Source: Arthrobacter sp. NicSoilC5 (lineage in GTDB: Bacteria > Actinomycetota > Actinomycetes > Actinomycetales > Micrococcaceae). Taken from it: a stretch of DNA of 64,000 bases. Position numbers and translations under genes: made by a program. The notes beneath the pieces are model-generated. The model saw nothing but the letters and a program-made list of their open reading frames with translations, had not been told where the DNA came from and ran no database searches. This document shows, in pieces, positions 17,806-26,029 of the stretch. How positions within the stretch are numbered: position 1 is the first letter of the stretch; every line of letters starts with the position of its first letter. The stretch is taken from contig NZ_AP024660.1 in the NCBI RefSeq assembly GCF_019977395.1, positions 2,728,001 through 2,792,000 on the forward strand. Direction: 5' to 3'.

Positions 17806-18111
17806 ATGTATGTTGTCTCCCTCACCTACCGCGTGCCCCAGGAGATCGTCGACTTCCACAACGACGCCCACATCGCCTGGCTGCAAAAGGCGTTCGACGA
17901 CGGCGTGTTCATCGCCGCCGGACGCAAGATTCCGCGCACCGGCGGGTTGCTGCTGTCGCAGGCCGAACGGGAAACCCTGGACGCGAGCCTGGCGCAGGAT
18001 CCGTTCTACACCAACGGGGTTGCCGACTTCGAAGTCATGGAATTCCATGCAGGCCGGGTGGCCCCGGGCTACGAAATCCTGCTGGACACCCCTCCCCAGC
18101 CCGCACCCTAA
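17806..18111 (+). CDS. YciI-like protein
   Basis: The 101-residue protein has the ferredoxin-like YciI fold signature: N-terminal YVVSLTYRVP, then HNDAHIAWLQKAFDDGVFIAAG, with the conserved histidine and aspartate of this family. YciI proteins are small dimeric enzymes or enzyme domains of mostly unknown function. A TAGGCT hexamer at 17794-17799 places transcription start at or next to the ATG (leaderless). Its stop codon overlaps the end of the convergent SGNH gene by 4 bases. Confidence 0.8.
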   Translation: MYVVSLTYRVPQEIVDFHNDAHIAWLQKAFDDGVFIAAGRKIPRTGGLLLSQAERETLDASLAQDPFYTNGVADFEVMEFHAGRVAPGYEILLDTPPQPAP

Positions 18112-18977
18112 GGCGGGCTGCTTCCCGAAGGTATGCTGCCGGCGTCGGACGTTCCGGCGGCGAGCTTCTTCAACCCGCCGTTCCGCGGAACCTTCACCGG
18201 CTGGGGCCAGCGCGGGGTGAGGGTGTCCCCCAGCGTGACCCCACGGAGCTTGCGGCCGAAGAGCGGCAGGACCCAGTCGTGGACCCAGCGGCGCTGGCGC
18301 CGCTCCCACTCGCGCAGGCCGGGCCGGGCGGGTGGTTCCCAGTCCCTGGGTTTGATCTTGTGCGGCACGCCCAGCTGGTCCAGCACCTGCCCGGCAAGGT
18401 ATTTGTGCCCGGCTTTGGACATGTGAAGCCGGTCCGAGTCCCACATCCGCCGGTCGTGGAAGGCGTCCAGGCACCAGTAGTCCACCAGCACGGCCCCGTA
18501 TTTATCCGCGATGTCCCGGACCCGCTGGTTGTAATAAGTGTTGCGCTTCTTCAGTGGCTCCAGCAGGGCGGACACCTTGACGTCGAACCCCGTGAAGAGG
18601 ACCAGCGTGGCCCCGGTACCGGCCAGCCGGGCCACCAGCTGTTCGTAGTCCGCCATGAGCGCCGGCATGTCGGTCTTCAGGTCCAGGATGTCGTTGCCGC
18701 CGGCGTAGAGCGTGACAAGCGTTGGCCGCATCCGCAGCGCCGGTTCCAGCTGCTCGTCGACGATGTGCCGCAGCCGCTTGCTCCTGATGGCCAGGTTGGC
18801 ATATTTCCACCCTGGCTGCGCCTTGGCGAGTTTCTCGGCCACCCGGTCGGCCCACCCCCGCACCCCGTTGGGCAGCCGCTCATCCCGATCCCCCACCCCT
18901 TCGGTAAAGGAATCCCCAAGGGCAACAAACACCCGCCGCCCGGAGTCAGGAAGCAAGGGATCAGAGGACACAGCCAC
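18108..18977 (-). CDS. SGNH/GDSL-family hydrolase (paralogue)
   Basis: The 289-residue protein has FVALGDSFTEGVG, YAGGNDILDL and DRLHMSKAGH, the Ser, Gly/Asn and Asp-His blocks of SGNH hydrolases. The frame is open far upstream into the siderophore-interacting protein gene, but the real start is near the GDS block. I chose the GTG at 18977; a GTG at 19007 is equally possible, and neither has a strong ribosome site. Compared with the paralogue at 16443, it carries a basic C-terminal extension of about 60 residues (PRDWEPPARPGLREWERRQR and onward). Confidence 0.82.
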   Translation of the reverse strand: MAVSSDPLLPDSGRRVFVALGDSFTEGVGDRDERLPNGVRGWADRVAEKLAKAQPGWKYANLAIRSKRLRHIVDEQLEPALRMRPTLVTLYAGGNDILDLKTDMPALMADYEQLVARLAGTGATLVLFTGFDVKVSALLEPLKKRNTYYNQRVRDIADKYGAVLVDYWCLDAFHDRRMWDSDRLHMSKAGHKYLAGQVLDQLGVPHKIKPRDWEPPARPGLREWERRQRRWVHDWVLPLFGRKLRGVTLGDTLTPRWPQPVKVPRNGGLKKLAAGTSDAGSIPSGSSPP

Positions 18978-19028
18978 GAAAGTACCGGGACAAGTCAAAG
19001 GAATCACGACGCCGGGATGAACAGTAAG

Positions 19029-19103
19029 TGATGGGGCGTCCCGGAAATGCTGGCAGGATCTGATGGGGCGTCCCAGAAATACCGGCAGGATCTGATGGGG
19101 CGT
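19029..19103. repeat. 32-bp tandem repeat, 2.3 copies
   Basis: The unit TGATGGGGCGTCCCRGAAAT plus 12 bases occurs at 19029-19060 and 19061-19092, with a partial third copy (11 bases) at 19093-19103. Copies one and two differ at only a few positions. The array lies between the SGNH gene start and the stop codon of the siderophore-interacting protein gene. Confidence 0.85.
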
Positions 19104-19107
19104 TTGG

Positions 19108-20160
19108 CTAGCCTTCGGCTTTGCCCTGCCGCCAGTACCCCATGAACGCCACCTGTTTCCGGTCGATGCCCACGTCCCGCACCAGGTAGCGGCGCATGTC
19201 CTTGATGACGGCTGCTTCACCTGCGATCCAGGCGTAGAACGGCATGGCACCGGCGGGCATGTCCGGGTTCTTGGTGGCGCTGATGGCGGCGGTTTCCATC
19301 CGGGACGGTGTCTCCCAAAGGATGTCCTCGTCCACGTTGACGTCTTCGGGCTCGGGACCTGCGCCGGCGTCGGAGGCTTTGATGCCCACCCAGCCCGGCA
19401 CGGGGACGGCTTTGCGCACGGCCTCATGCAGCAGCTGCCCGTGTGGCCGGGACCGCCCGATGGCGGCGCCGCGGGCGAGCCAGGTGATTTCGATGTCCGC
19501 CGGGGAGCTGAGTTCGAGGAAGTCGCCTGCCTGCGGGACTTCCAGGAGGGCGTGGCCACTCATGTATGGCGGGAGCGTTTCCAGGATCGCGGAGATGGCG
19601 GGGACGGCGGTTTCGTCGCCGGCGAGCAGGACGCGCTGGGCCATGCCGGGGCGCCACTCGATACCGGAATAGGTTTCGGCGGTGACGCAGTGCGCGGCGC
19701 GGTTGTTCGGGCCGATGAGGGTGAGCGGGTCGCCGGGTTTGGCCTTGGATGCCCAGTCCGCTGCCGGCCCGGCGTGCCCATCCTCGTCGGCGTGCATCAC
19801 GAAGTCGACGTCGATCTCGGGGTACACCGCATCCAGCCGCGCCTCCCGGACCGTATAGGTGCGCATGGAGCCGCGCACGGCCGGGTCCATGGCCAACCAG
19901 TCCCGGTACCAGCCGGCGTGGGCGGTGTCGAAGGCGGGGACCGGCAGGACCGACCCGTCGGGGGCCTGCGATGGAATGACGAGCTTCACCCGCAGGTCCA
20001 GGGTGTGGCCGTGGACGCCGAAGTCACGCAAGGAGTAGCCGCCGAAGGTGATCCTGCGGAACGTGGGGCTCAGTTGCTGGACAGCTGAGACGGTCACCTC
20101 GAAGGCAAGGCTCATCGGCTGGGTTGCCGGCTGGGTGGCGGCGCTTTCCCGGGTCTTCAT
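19108..20160 (-). CDS. Siderophore-interacting protein (FAD-dependent ferric-siderophore reductase)
   Basis: The 350-residue protein belongs to the SIP family (ViuB/YqjH-like). It releases iron by reducing imported ferric siderophores in the cytoplasm. The FAD-binding part includes RRITFGGYSLRDFG (about 35-48) and SMRTYTVREARLD (about 97-109). The SIP C-terminal domain includes LLAGDETAVPAISAILE (about 178-194) and ends with the family signature YWRQGKAEG. It is the last gene of the operon. Its ATG overlaps the ATPase stop codon (ATGA). Confidence 0.93.
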   Translation of the reverse strand: MKTRESAATQPATQPMSLAFEVTVSAVQQLSPTFRRITFGGYSLRDFGVHGHTLDLRVKLVIPSQAPDGSVLPVPAFDTAHAGWYRDWLAMDPAVRGSMRTYTVREARLDAVYPEIDVDFVMHADEDGHAGPAADWASKAKPGDPLTLIGPNNRAAHCVTAETYSGIEWRPGMAQRVLLAGDETAVPAISAILETLPPYMSGHALLEVPQAGDFLELSSPADIEITWLARGAAIGRSRPHGQLLHEAVRKAVPVPGWVGIKASDAGAGPEPEDVNVDEDILWETPSRMETAAISATKNPDMPAGAMPFYAWIAGEAAVIKDMRRYLVRDVGIDRKQVAFMGYWRQGKAEG

Positions 20161-20981
20161 GAAACGAGCTCCAGTTCGGTGGTTGTGGCGTGGTGGCGAC
20201 CAATGGGAAGGATCAGCGGGGTACCGGAGACGGGGTCCGGGATGACGCGGCTCTCCAGGCCGAAGACGTTTTTGACCAGGTCCTCCGTCACCACGTCGTG
20301 CGGGGACCCCAAGGCCGCCACGGCGCCGTCCTTCATGGCGATGACGTGGTCAGCGTAGCGGGCGGCCAGGTTGAGGTCGTGCAGGACGATGGCCACGGTG
20401 GTGCCGCGCGTGCGGTTCAGGTCCGTCACCAGGTCCAGGACCTCCACCTGGTGGGCCAGGTCCAGGTAGGTGGTGGGTTCGTCCAGCAGCAGGACGTCGG
20501 TTTCCTGGGCAAGGGCCATGGCGATCCAGGCCCGCTGCCGCTGGCCGCCGGACAGTTCGTCCACGTCCCGCCCGGCGAGCTCCAGCGTTCCGGTGGCTTC
20601 CAGCGCGCGCTGCACCGCGGCGTCGTCCTTGACACTCCAGTTGCGGAAGAAGCCCTGGTGCGGGTAGCGTCCCCGCCCCACCAGGTCGCGGACGGTGATC
20701 CCGTCCGGGGCGCTGGGGTGCTGGGGTAGCAGGCCCAGGGTGCGGGCCAGTTCGCGTGCCGGGCGGGAATGGATGTCCTTGCCGTCCAGGGTCACGGCGC
20801 CGCTGGCGGGTTTCAGGAGCCGGGACAGGCCGCGCAGCAGGGTCGACTTTCCGCAGGCGTTGGCGCCCACGATCATGGTCACCCTGCCTTCGGGGAGCCG
20901 GACGCTGAGCCCGTCCACCACGCAGCGCTGGTGGTAGCTGAGGGTCAGGTCCTTGGCTTGGAGAACTGCCACGTCAGGCAT
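20157..20981 (-). CDS. Iron-siderophore ABC transporter ATPase (FecE/FepC type)
   Basis: The 274-residue protein powers siderophore import. Walker A is GANACGKST (about 36-44), the signature motif LSGGQRQR, and Walker B VLLLDEPTTYLDL followed by the switch histidine in VLHDLNLA. I start at MPDVAVLQ (ATG 20981); the frame upstream only reads the permease gene in another phase. It overlaps the permease stop by 8 bases and the reductase start by 4 bases. Confidence 0.95.
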   Translation of the reverse strand: MPDVAVLQAKDLTLSYHQRCVVDGLSVRLPEGRVTMIVGANACGKSTLLRGLSRLLKPASGAVTLDGKDIHSRPARELARTLGLLPQHPSAPDGITVRDLVGRGRYPHQGFFRNWSVKDDAAVQRALEATGTLELAGRDVDELSGGQRQRAWIAMALAQETDVLLLDEPTTYLDLAHQVEVLDLVTDLNRTRGTTVAIVLHDLNLAARYADHVIAMKDGAVAALGSPHDVVTEDLVKNVFGLESRVIPDPVSGTPLILPIGRHHATTTELELVS

Positions 20982-22071
20982 CCTTTCGGTTGGCCGTGAC
21001 CAGGAGCCACAGCAGGAACGGGGCGCCGAGCGCGCCGGTGACCACGCCCACCGGGAGCACTGTGCCGCCCAAAAACAAGGGGGCCAGGTTGGCGGCGAAG
21101 TAGTCGGCCGCCAGGACAATCAGGGCGCCCACCATGGCCGACGCCGGCAGGCTGGCTTTGCCTGTGAAGCGGCGGGCGATGGGACCGGCCAGGAAGGCGA
21201 CGAACGAGACCGGTCCGGCAGCCGCCGTCGCCACTGCTGCCAGCGATACCGCGACGACCACCAGTGCCAGGCGCGCGGTGTTGACCCGGACGCCCAGCCC
21301 GGCCGCTGCGTCATCCCCCAGTTCCAGGATTCGCAGCGGCCCGGCGATAAGCCCGGTGGCGGGAAGCAGGGCGGCGAGCGCAAGGAAGAGGATCCCGGCG
21401 CGGTCCCAGTTGGCGGAGTTCAGGGATCCGTTCAGCCAGACCAGGGCGTCGGCGGCGGTGCGGATGTCGGCCCGGGTCATGAGGAAGCTGACCACGGCCT
21501 GGAGGGCTGCCGCGGTCCCCACACCGGCCAGGACCAGCCTGTTTCCGGCAGCGGTTCCCCTGCCGGTTCGGCGGGCGCCTCGGGAGATCGCGTAAATCAG
21601 GGCCGCCACGGCCAGGGCACCCGCCAGCGCCGCCGCGGACACAGCGGCACCGGATACGCCGAAAACAACGATCGCAACAACCGCCGCCGCACTGGCCCCC
21701 GAGCTGATGCCAATAACGTCGGGGCTGGCGAGGGGGTTCCGCAGCATGGTCTGGAACAGGGCGCCGGCCAGGCCGAACGCGATCCCGATCAGGGTGCCGA
21801 TGACCGCGCGGGGAAGTTTGTTCTCCATCACGATGAAGCTGGCTCCCGGAATCTTCGCGCCGCCGGTGAGGTGGTTGATGACGATGGTGAAGAAATCCGA
21901 AATGGTCACCGTGTAGCTGCCCAGCAGGACGGACGCGAAGAACAGGATCACGACGGCGGCAGCCAGCATCGCGGTCCGGTGCAGTCGCCCCCGTCCCCCG
22001 CGCTGCTCCATCACTTCTGGCCCCTTGGGACCGGTTTTGGCAGCCATATCTGATAGCGCAACGCCGGTCAC
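20974..22071 (-). CDS. Iron-siderophore ABC permease, FecCD family
   Basis: The 365-residue protein is a hydrophobic permease with about nine to ten membrane helices. The family segments GIAFGLAGALFQTMLRNPLA and GPVSFVAFLAGPIARRFTG are visible. I chose the GTG at 22071 because it overlaps the preceding stop codon (GTGA) and has a GGGG ribosome site 7 bases upstream; an internal ATG at 22047 is possible. It forms a heterodimeric channel with the next permease. Confidence 0.92.
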   Translation of the reverse strand: MTGVALSDMAAKTGPKGPEVMEQRGGRGRLHRTAMLAAAVVILFFASVLLGSYTVTISDFFTIVINHLTGGAKIPGASFIVMENKLPRAVIGTLIGIAFGLAGALFQTMLRNPLASPDVIGISSGASAAAVVAIVVFGVSGAAVSAAALAGALAVAALIYAISRGARRTGRGTAAGNRLVLAGVGTAAALQAVVSFLMTRADIRTAADALVWLNGSLNSANWDRAGILFLALAALLPATGLIAGPLRILELGDDAAAGLGVRVNTARLALVVVAVSLAAVATAAAGPVSFVAFLAGPIARRFTGKASLPASAMVGALIVLAADYFAANLAPLFLGGTVLPVGVVTGALGAPFLLWLLVTANRKDA

Positions 22072-23150
22072 AGGCCTGCCCCTTTCCCGCGGCGGACCAG
22101 CCACACGAACACGGGGGCGCCGACCAGGGCGGTCATGATGCCCGCCGGGATTTCACCGGGAAGCAGCACCACCCGGCCAACGATGTCCGCGCCCAGCAGC
22201 AGCGCCGGGGCGGCCACCAGGGACAACGGCAGGATCCAGCGGTAGTCCGGGCCGGTGAGGAAGCGCACAGCATGCGGGATCACCAGGCCAACGAAGCCGA
22301 TGGGCCCCGCCAGCGCGGTGGCCGTGCCGCACAGCAGGACCACCCCCAGGGCCACCACGGCGCGGGCCAGGCCCACCCGTTGGCCCAGCCCGCGGGCAAC
22401 GTCGTCCCCCAGGGCAAGGCTGTTGAGGGTCCGCCCGGCCAGCAGCACGACCAGCGCACCCGCCGCCAGGAACGGCAAACCCGGCAGGAGTACCGGCCAG
22501 TCACGGCCCGCGATGCCGCCCACCTGCCAGAAGCGGAACCGGTCGAGGGTGTCCTGGCTGGAGACCAGGATGACGTTCATGAGCGATGACAGCCCGGCGC
22601 TCAATGCTGCTCCCGCCAGCGCGAGCTTCACCGGCGTTGCGCCGTCCCGGCCCAGCGAGGCGATGAGGTACACCACGACGGCGGCCGCGGCGGCCCCGGT
22701 GAACGCGAACCAGATGTAGCCGGTGAAGGTGGTGACGCCGAAGAGGTAGATTCCCGTGACCACCCCCAGGGCAGCTCCGGCGTTGACACCGATGATGCCG
22801 GGATCGGCCAGCGGATTGCGGGCAACACCCTGCATCGCCGCACCGGCCAGGCCCAGCGCACCGCCGGCCAGCAGGCCCAGGACGGTCCGCGGGATACGGG
22901 CGTGCACCACGGCGTGGTCCCCGTTTGCGGGATCGAATGCTGTGAGCGCCTGCCACACAGTGCCGAGGGGAACGTCACGGGCGCCCACGGCCAGCGATGT
23001 GCCGGCCAGGAGGACCAAAACGACGACGGCGGCCAGCAGCCAGGCAGCAGGTTTCCTTCCCCGAGCATCACCCCGGAGGGTGCCCGGGGCTGCCGTGACC
23101 GGCACCTGGGTGCCGTTGTCCGCTGCCGGAGGCGCCGTCGTCGTACTCAT
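22068..23150 (-). CDS. Iron-siderophore ABC permease, FecCD family
   Basis: The 360-residue protein is the second FecCD permease. It has the conserved GLAGAAMQGVARNPLADPGI and GPIGFVGLVIPHAVRFLTGP loops that contact the ATPase. The ATG is 10 bases after the binding-protein stop codon. Confidence 0.93.
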   Translation of the reverse strand: MSTTTAPPAADNGTQVPVTAAPGTLRGDARGRKPAAWLLAAVVVLVLLAGTSLAVGARDVPLGTVWQALTAFDPANGDHAVVHARIPRTVLGLLAGGALGLAGAAMQGVARNPLADPGIIGVNAGAALGVVTGIYLFGVTTFTGYIWFAFTGAAAAAVVVYLIASLGRDGATPVKLALAGAALSAGLSSLMNVILVSSQDTLDRFRFWQVGGIAGRDWPVLLPGLPFLAAGALVVLLAGRTLNSLALGDDVARGLGQRVGLARAVVALGVVLLCGTATALAGPIGFVGLVIPHAVRFLTGPDYRWILPLSLVAAPALLLGADIVGRVVLLPGEIPAGIMTALVGAPVFVWLVRRGKGAGL

Positions 23151-23160
23151 GGAGGTGCGC

Positions 23161-24249
23161 CTACTTCACTGCGTCCGCTGCTGTGGCAAGCTGCGGGAGG
23201 AACGTGTCCAGGGACCACGGCAGGCTCAGCGGCGACGATGCCGAGATGGAAAGGGTCAGCATGTTGTCCGAATCGGCCACCAGGGCACCATTCTTGATGG
23301 CCGGGATCTGGCCGAGGAGCGGGTCCGCCTTGATGGCGTCGGTTGTGGAGGCATCCGGAACCCAGGTGACGAAGATGTCCGACTGCAGTTCATTGGCTTT
23401 TTCGGCGGACCACGGAATGTAGAACTCCTTGGAGCCCTTGGAGTTGTCCGCCACCACCGGGGCGAGGGTCATGCCGATCTCGCTGAGGAAGCGGGGGCGG
23501 TTGTCGTTGGCGGTGTAGACGTTCACGCCGTCGCCCTTGGCGGGCTCCAGGTTGCCGTAGATGAAGCTCTTGCCTTGGATCTGCGGGTACTGGGCCACCT
23601 TGTCCTTGACCGTCGATTCGGTGTCGGAAACCAGTGTGGCGGCTTCGGCGTCCTTGCCCAGGGCCTTGCCGATGATGATGGTGGAGTCCTGCCAGGACGT
23701 CCCATAGGCCACCTCGGGGTGCGCCACCACGGGAGCGATTTCGCTGAGCTTCTTGTAGTCCTCTTCCGTCAGGCCCGAGTAGGCGGCGAGGATGACGTCC
23801 GGGCTGAGCTTGGCAATCTCCGTGAATTCGATCCCGTCCGCTTCCGAGTACTGGGCGGGGGCCTTGGCCGAACCGAAGCCCGCGCCCAGTTTTTCCAGCG
23901 CGGCGTCCTTCCAGGGGGTGGAGCCCTTGTCATTGCCGCCCCACTCGTTCCTGGGGACGCCCACCGGAACCACGCCCAGCGCGATGGCGACATCGTCGTT
24001 GACCCAGGAAACGGTGGCAACCCGGGTGGGCTGCTTCTCGATGGTGGTACTGCCGTACACGTGCTCGATGGTGACGGGGAAGGCGGTGCTGCTGCTGGAA
24101 CTGCCGGCATCCGCAACGGTGGTGGCGGGACCTGTGCTGCAGGCAGACAGCGTGAGGGCCGCCGCAGCCAGCACTGCGGCAGCCTTTCCGGCCGAGGAAA
24201 ACAGCGTGCGGCGGGTGGGCGCTGGGCCGGGGAAGAGGGGGAACGACAC
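23161..24249 (-). CDS. Iron-siderophore binding lipoprotein
   Basis: The 362-residue protein is a FecB/FhuD-type substrate-binding protein. It has an N-terminal signal with a lipobox (LSAC, Cys37) and an RR pair (PTRRTLF) compatible with Tat export. The mature part shows VEHVYGSTTIEKQPTRVATV and NDDVAIALGVVPVG, followed by the second lobe. It captures ferric siderophores at the cell surface. It is the first gene of the five-gene operon, and an iron box lies 30 bases upstream of its start. Confidence 0.94.
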   Translation of the reverse strand: MSFPLFPGPAPTRRTLFSSAGKAAAVLAAAALTLSACSTGPATTVADAGSSSSSTAFPVTIEHVYGSTTIEKQPTRVATVSWVNDDVAIALGVVPVGVPRNEWGGNDKGSTPWKDAALEKLGAGFGSAKAPAQYSEADGIEFTEIAKLSPDVILAAYSGLTEEDYKKLSEIAPVVAHPEVAYGTSWQDSTIIIGKALGKDAEAATLVSDTESTVKDKVAQYPQIQGKSFIYGNLEPAKGDGVNVYTANDNRPRFLSEIGMTLAPVVADNSKGSKEFYIPWSAEKANELQSDIFVTWVPDASTTDAIKADPLLGQIPAIKNGALVADSDNMLTLSISASSPLSLPWSLDTFLPQLATAADAVK

Positions 24250-24278
24250 GGGGCTCCTTGAATCGGGCTGATCAAAAC

Positions 24279-24297
24279 TTAAGTAAGGCTAACCTAT
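24279..24297 (-). promoter_or_regulatory. DtxR/IdeR/DmdR iron box
   Basis: The 19-base site reads TTAAGTAAGGCTAACCTAT on the plus strand, close to the actinobacterial iron-box consensus TTAGGTTAGGCTAACCTAA. It lies 30-48 bases upstream of the siderophore operon. Binding of an Fe(II)-loaded DtxR-family repressor would shut uptake when iron is plentiful. The site is seen; the regulator is not in the window. Confidence 0.85.
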
Positions 24298-24606
24298 GTA
24301 AATACGCATTACGCAACACTTTTATCACCTAATCCACCATCGTGACGAAAACCACATTCTGCGATTGGCTGCTTGGACAGGACCCGCATCCTTTGGCAGG
24401 ATGGCCCTTGCTGGTCCGGCTTTTGAGACACAGGACGGCTGAACAGGAAAAGGACAACGGGAACGATGCGCACGCAGAGGGCCAACCGGGCCGCCGCTGC
24501 CGTGGAGAGCGGGGTGGCCGCATTGGCCTGCACCGCGGAGACTGACTGACTCCCCCGTTACCCCTGGCCCGGCTCCGGGCTGCCCACCTTCACGAAAGTT
24601 TCAGCC
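24298..24606. other. Intergenic region between siderophore operon and FBP-domain gene
   Basis: About 309 bases without a gene I can support. A 27-codon frame (24465-24548, plus) is present but has no homology I recognise. The rest probably holds the divergent promoters. Confidence 0.5.
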
Positions 24607-25101
24607 ATGCAATCAGTCACGTCCCAGCAGATCCGTTCATCCTTCGTCAACGCCAGCCGCTCGGAAGCTGCAAAGCTCACCCTGCCCAAAAACTTCGAAT
24701 CCCTCGACTGGGGCAGCCTGGAGTTCCTCGGCTGGCGGGACGAGAAGATGCCGCTGCGCGGCTACCTCGTGGTCCCAGGGCAAAAGGGCCTCACCGGGAT
24801 CATGCTCCGGGCACCCGAAGGAGGGGCCAAAAAGAACCGGTCGGTGCTGTGTGAGCTCTGCCGGGATGTGTTGTCCAAGGAGGACGTCTTGTTGTGGGTC
24901 GCCAAAAGGGCGGGCCAGTCCGGGCGGAACGGCAACACCGTCGGCACCCTGATCTGCGCCGACTTCGTGTGCTGCGGCAACGTCCGCAGGGAGCCGCCTG
25001 TCAATGAGATCAATCCAGATCCCGCAGCCGTGGTGGAACGCCAGATCAAGGGGCTTCAGGACCGCACGGCGCAGTTCCTGGCGCGCGTTCAGGCCAAGTA
25101 G
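24607..25101 (+). CDS. FBP-domain (treble-clef zinc finger) protein
   Basis: The 164-residue protein resembles the FBP_C family, a C-terminal treble-clef finger related to translation-linked GTPase accessory domains such as that of EF-G-binding protein. Cysteines C82 and C85 (CELC) and C117 plus C122/C123 (CADFVCC) would hold zinc. SQQIRSSFVNASRSEA at the N-terminus is typical. It is a single gene followed by a bidirectional hairpin. The role is likely ribosome- or elongation-factor-related, but that is inferred from the family only. Confidence 0.75.
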   Translation: MQSVTSQQIRSSFVNASRSEAAKLTLPKNFESLDWGSLEFLGWRDEKMPLRGYLVVPGQKGLTGIMLRAPEGGAKKNRSVLCELCRDVLSKEDVLLWVAKRAGQSGRNGNTVGTLICADFVCCGNVRREPPVNEINPDPAAVVERQIKGLQDRTAQFLARVQAK

Positions 25102-25114
25102 GACGTCAGGCGAA

Positions 25115-25165
25115 GCAGGCGGGGGAAGTCCCGTTCACGGCCGTGAGCGGGACTTCCCTGCCTGC
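25115..25165. terminator. Bidirectional terminator hairpin
   Basis: The arms GGGAAGTCCCG (25123-25133) and CGGGACTTCCC (25148-25158) are perfectly complementary, with further pairing outside (GCAGGC / TGCCTGC). The hairpin lies between two convergent genes that end at 25101 and 25169. Confidence 0.8.
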
Positions 25166-25168
25166 CGG

Positions 25169-25846
25169 TCAGCGGTAGGAGAAGCTCATCAGCACAGCCT
25201 TCAGCGCCTGGCCTTCGGCGCCCCAATACCAGGCCTTCGCCGCGTCATCGTTGGCGAACGGCTGCGCGTCGAACAGGACGTCCGCGCTCAAGACCCGGTC
25301 GCCAAGCAGTACCGGACCTTCCCGCACCTGTCCGTCCGGGGAAACAGGCAATCCAGCCGTGAGTTCCATGCGGTATCTTGCGGCGCCTTCACTGCGGTCT
25401 ACAAAGAACGATGCATGCGGCGTGGGAACAGAATGGTCCCGGAGGCCCAGGACAGGGTCTGTTTCGATGACGGTCCGGGTGGCAGAGCCGGCGACGACGT
25501 CGGCGATTTGACCGTAGTAGATGTTGATGCGGCTGCTTCCTTCGGCATCGTGAACCGTAGCCGTTCCCACATACGGAGTTTTCGGCGGCTCGAAAAGCTC
25601 CACCGTCCAGTCCGCCGGGTGGCTGAAGGACAGCCGGCCGTCGGGAAAGGTGAAGACGTCCGGCCCCGGGGGAACCGGGGAAGATGTGGCGGCGGGAACT
25701 ATTGCCCGGCCCGGGTCCGGGGCCACGGTGGAACTGGCGGCGGACGCCGGAGATGAACCGACATTCGCCGGGGTCCCCTCCGCGCAAGCTGCGAGAGGGA
25801 GCAGCGCAGCAGCGAGCGCGAGCGGTGCGCATTGAAGAAGGCGCAT
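25169..25846 (-). CDS. Predicted lipoprotein of unknown function
   Basis: The 225-residue protein starts with a signal peptide and a lipobox (LAAC, Cys21 from the ATG at 25846). A Ser/Ala/Pro linker (about 25-60) follows, then a beta-rich domain of about 160 residues with FTFPDGRLSFSHPADWTVEL, a motif seen in PsbP/Mog1-like extracytoplasmic domains. An upstream ATG at 25879 is possible. I do not recognise a specific function. It occupies the position downstream of jetC where jetD would be expected, but has no nuclease or Toprim feature. Confidence 0.65.
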   Translation of the reverse strand: MRLLQCAPLALAAALLPLAACAEGTPANVGSSPASAASSTVAPDPGRAIVPAATSSPVPPGPDVFTFPDGRLSFSHPADWTVELFEPPKTPYVGTATVHDAEGSSRINIYYGQIADVVAGSATRTVIETDPVLGLRDHSVPTPHASFFVDRSEGAARYRMELTAGLPVSPDGQVREGPVLLGDRVLSADVLFDAQPFANDDAAKAWYWGAEGQALKAVLMSFSYR

Positions 25847-26029
25847 GGGAAGGCCTTTCAAGAGGACGCCATTGTTCACTCTTGGAACAGCGCGGACCCA
25901 GCTTCCCGCAGTACCGATGGGATTTCTTCAGGCGAGGTGTGGTTGGTCATCCCAGAGTGGCACAACGAAAACACCGGCCACCATTGCCCGCACAATAATT
26001 CCACCTATTTGTTATATTGCCCGGCTTTC

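Noticed and set aside
24465..24548. A 27-codon frame starting MRTQRANRAA between the siderophore operon and the FBP-domain gene
   Set aside because: It is short, Ala-rich and lacks a clear ribosome site; nothing supports translation.
25847..26029. Possible jetD remnant after jetC
   Set aside because: The 183-base gap has no frame or residues resembling a nuclease or Toprim domain.
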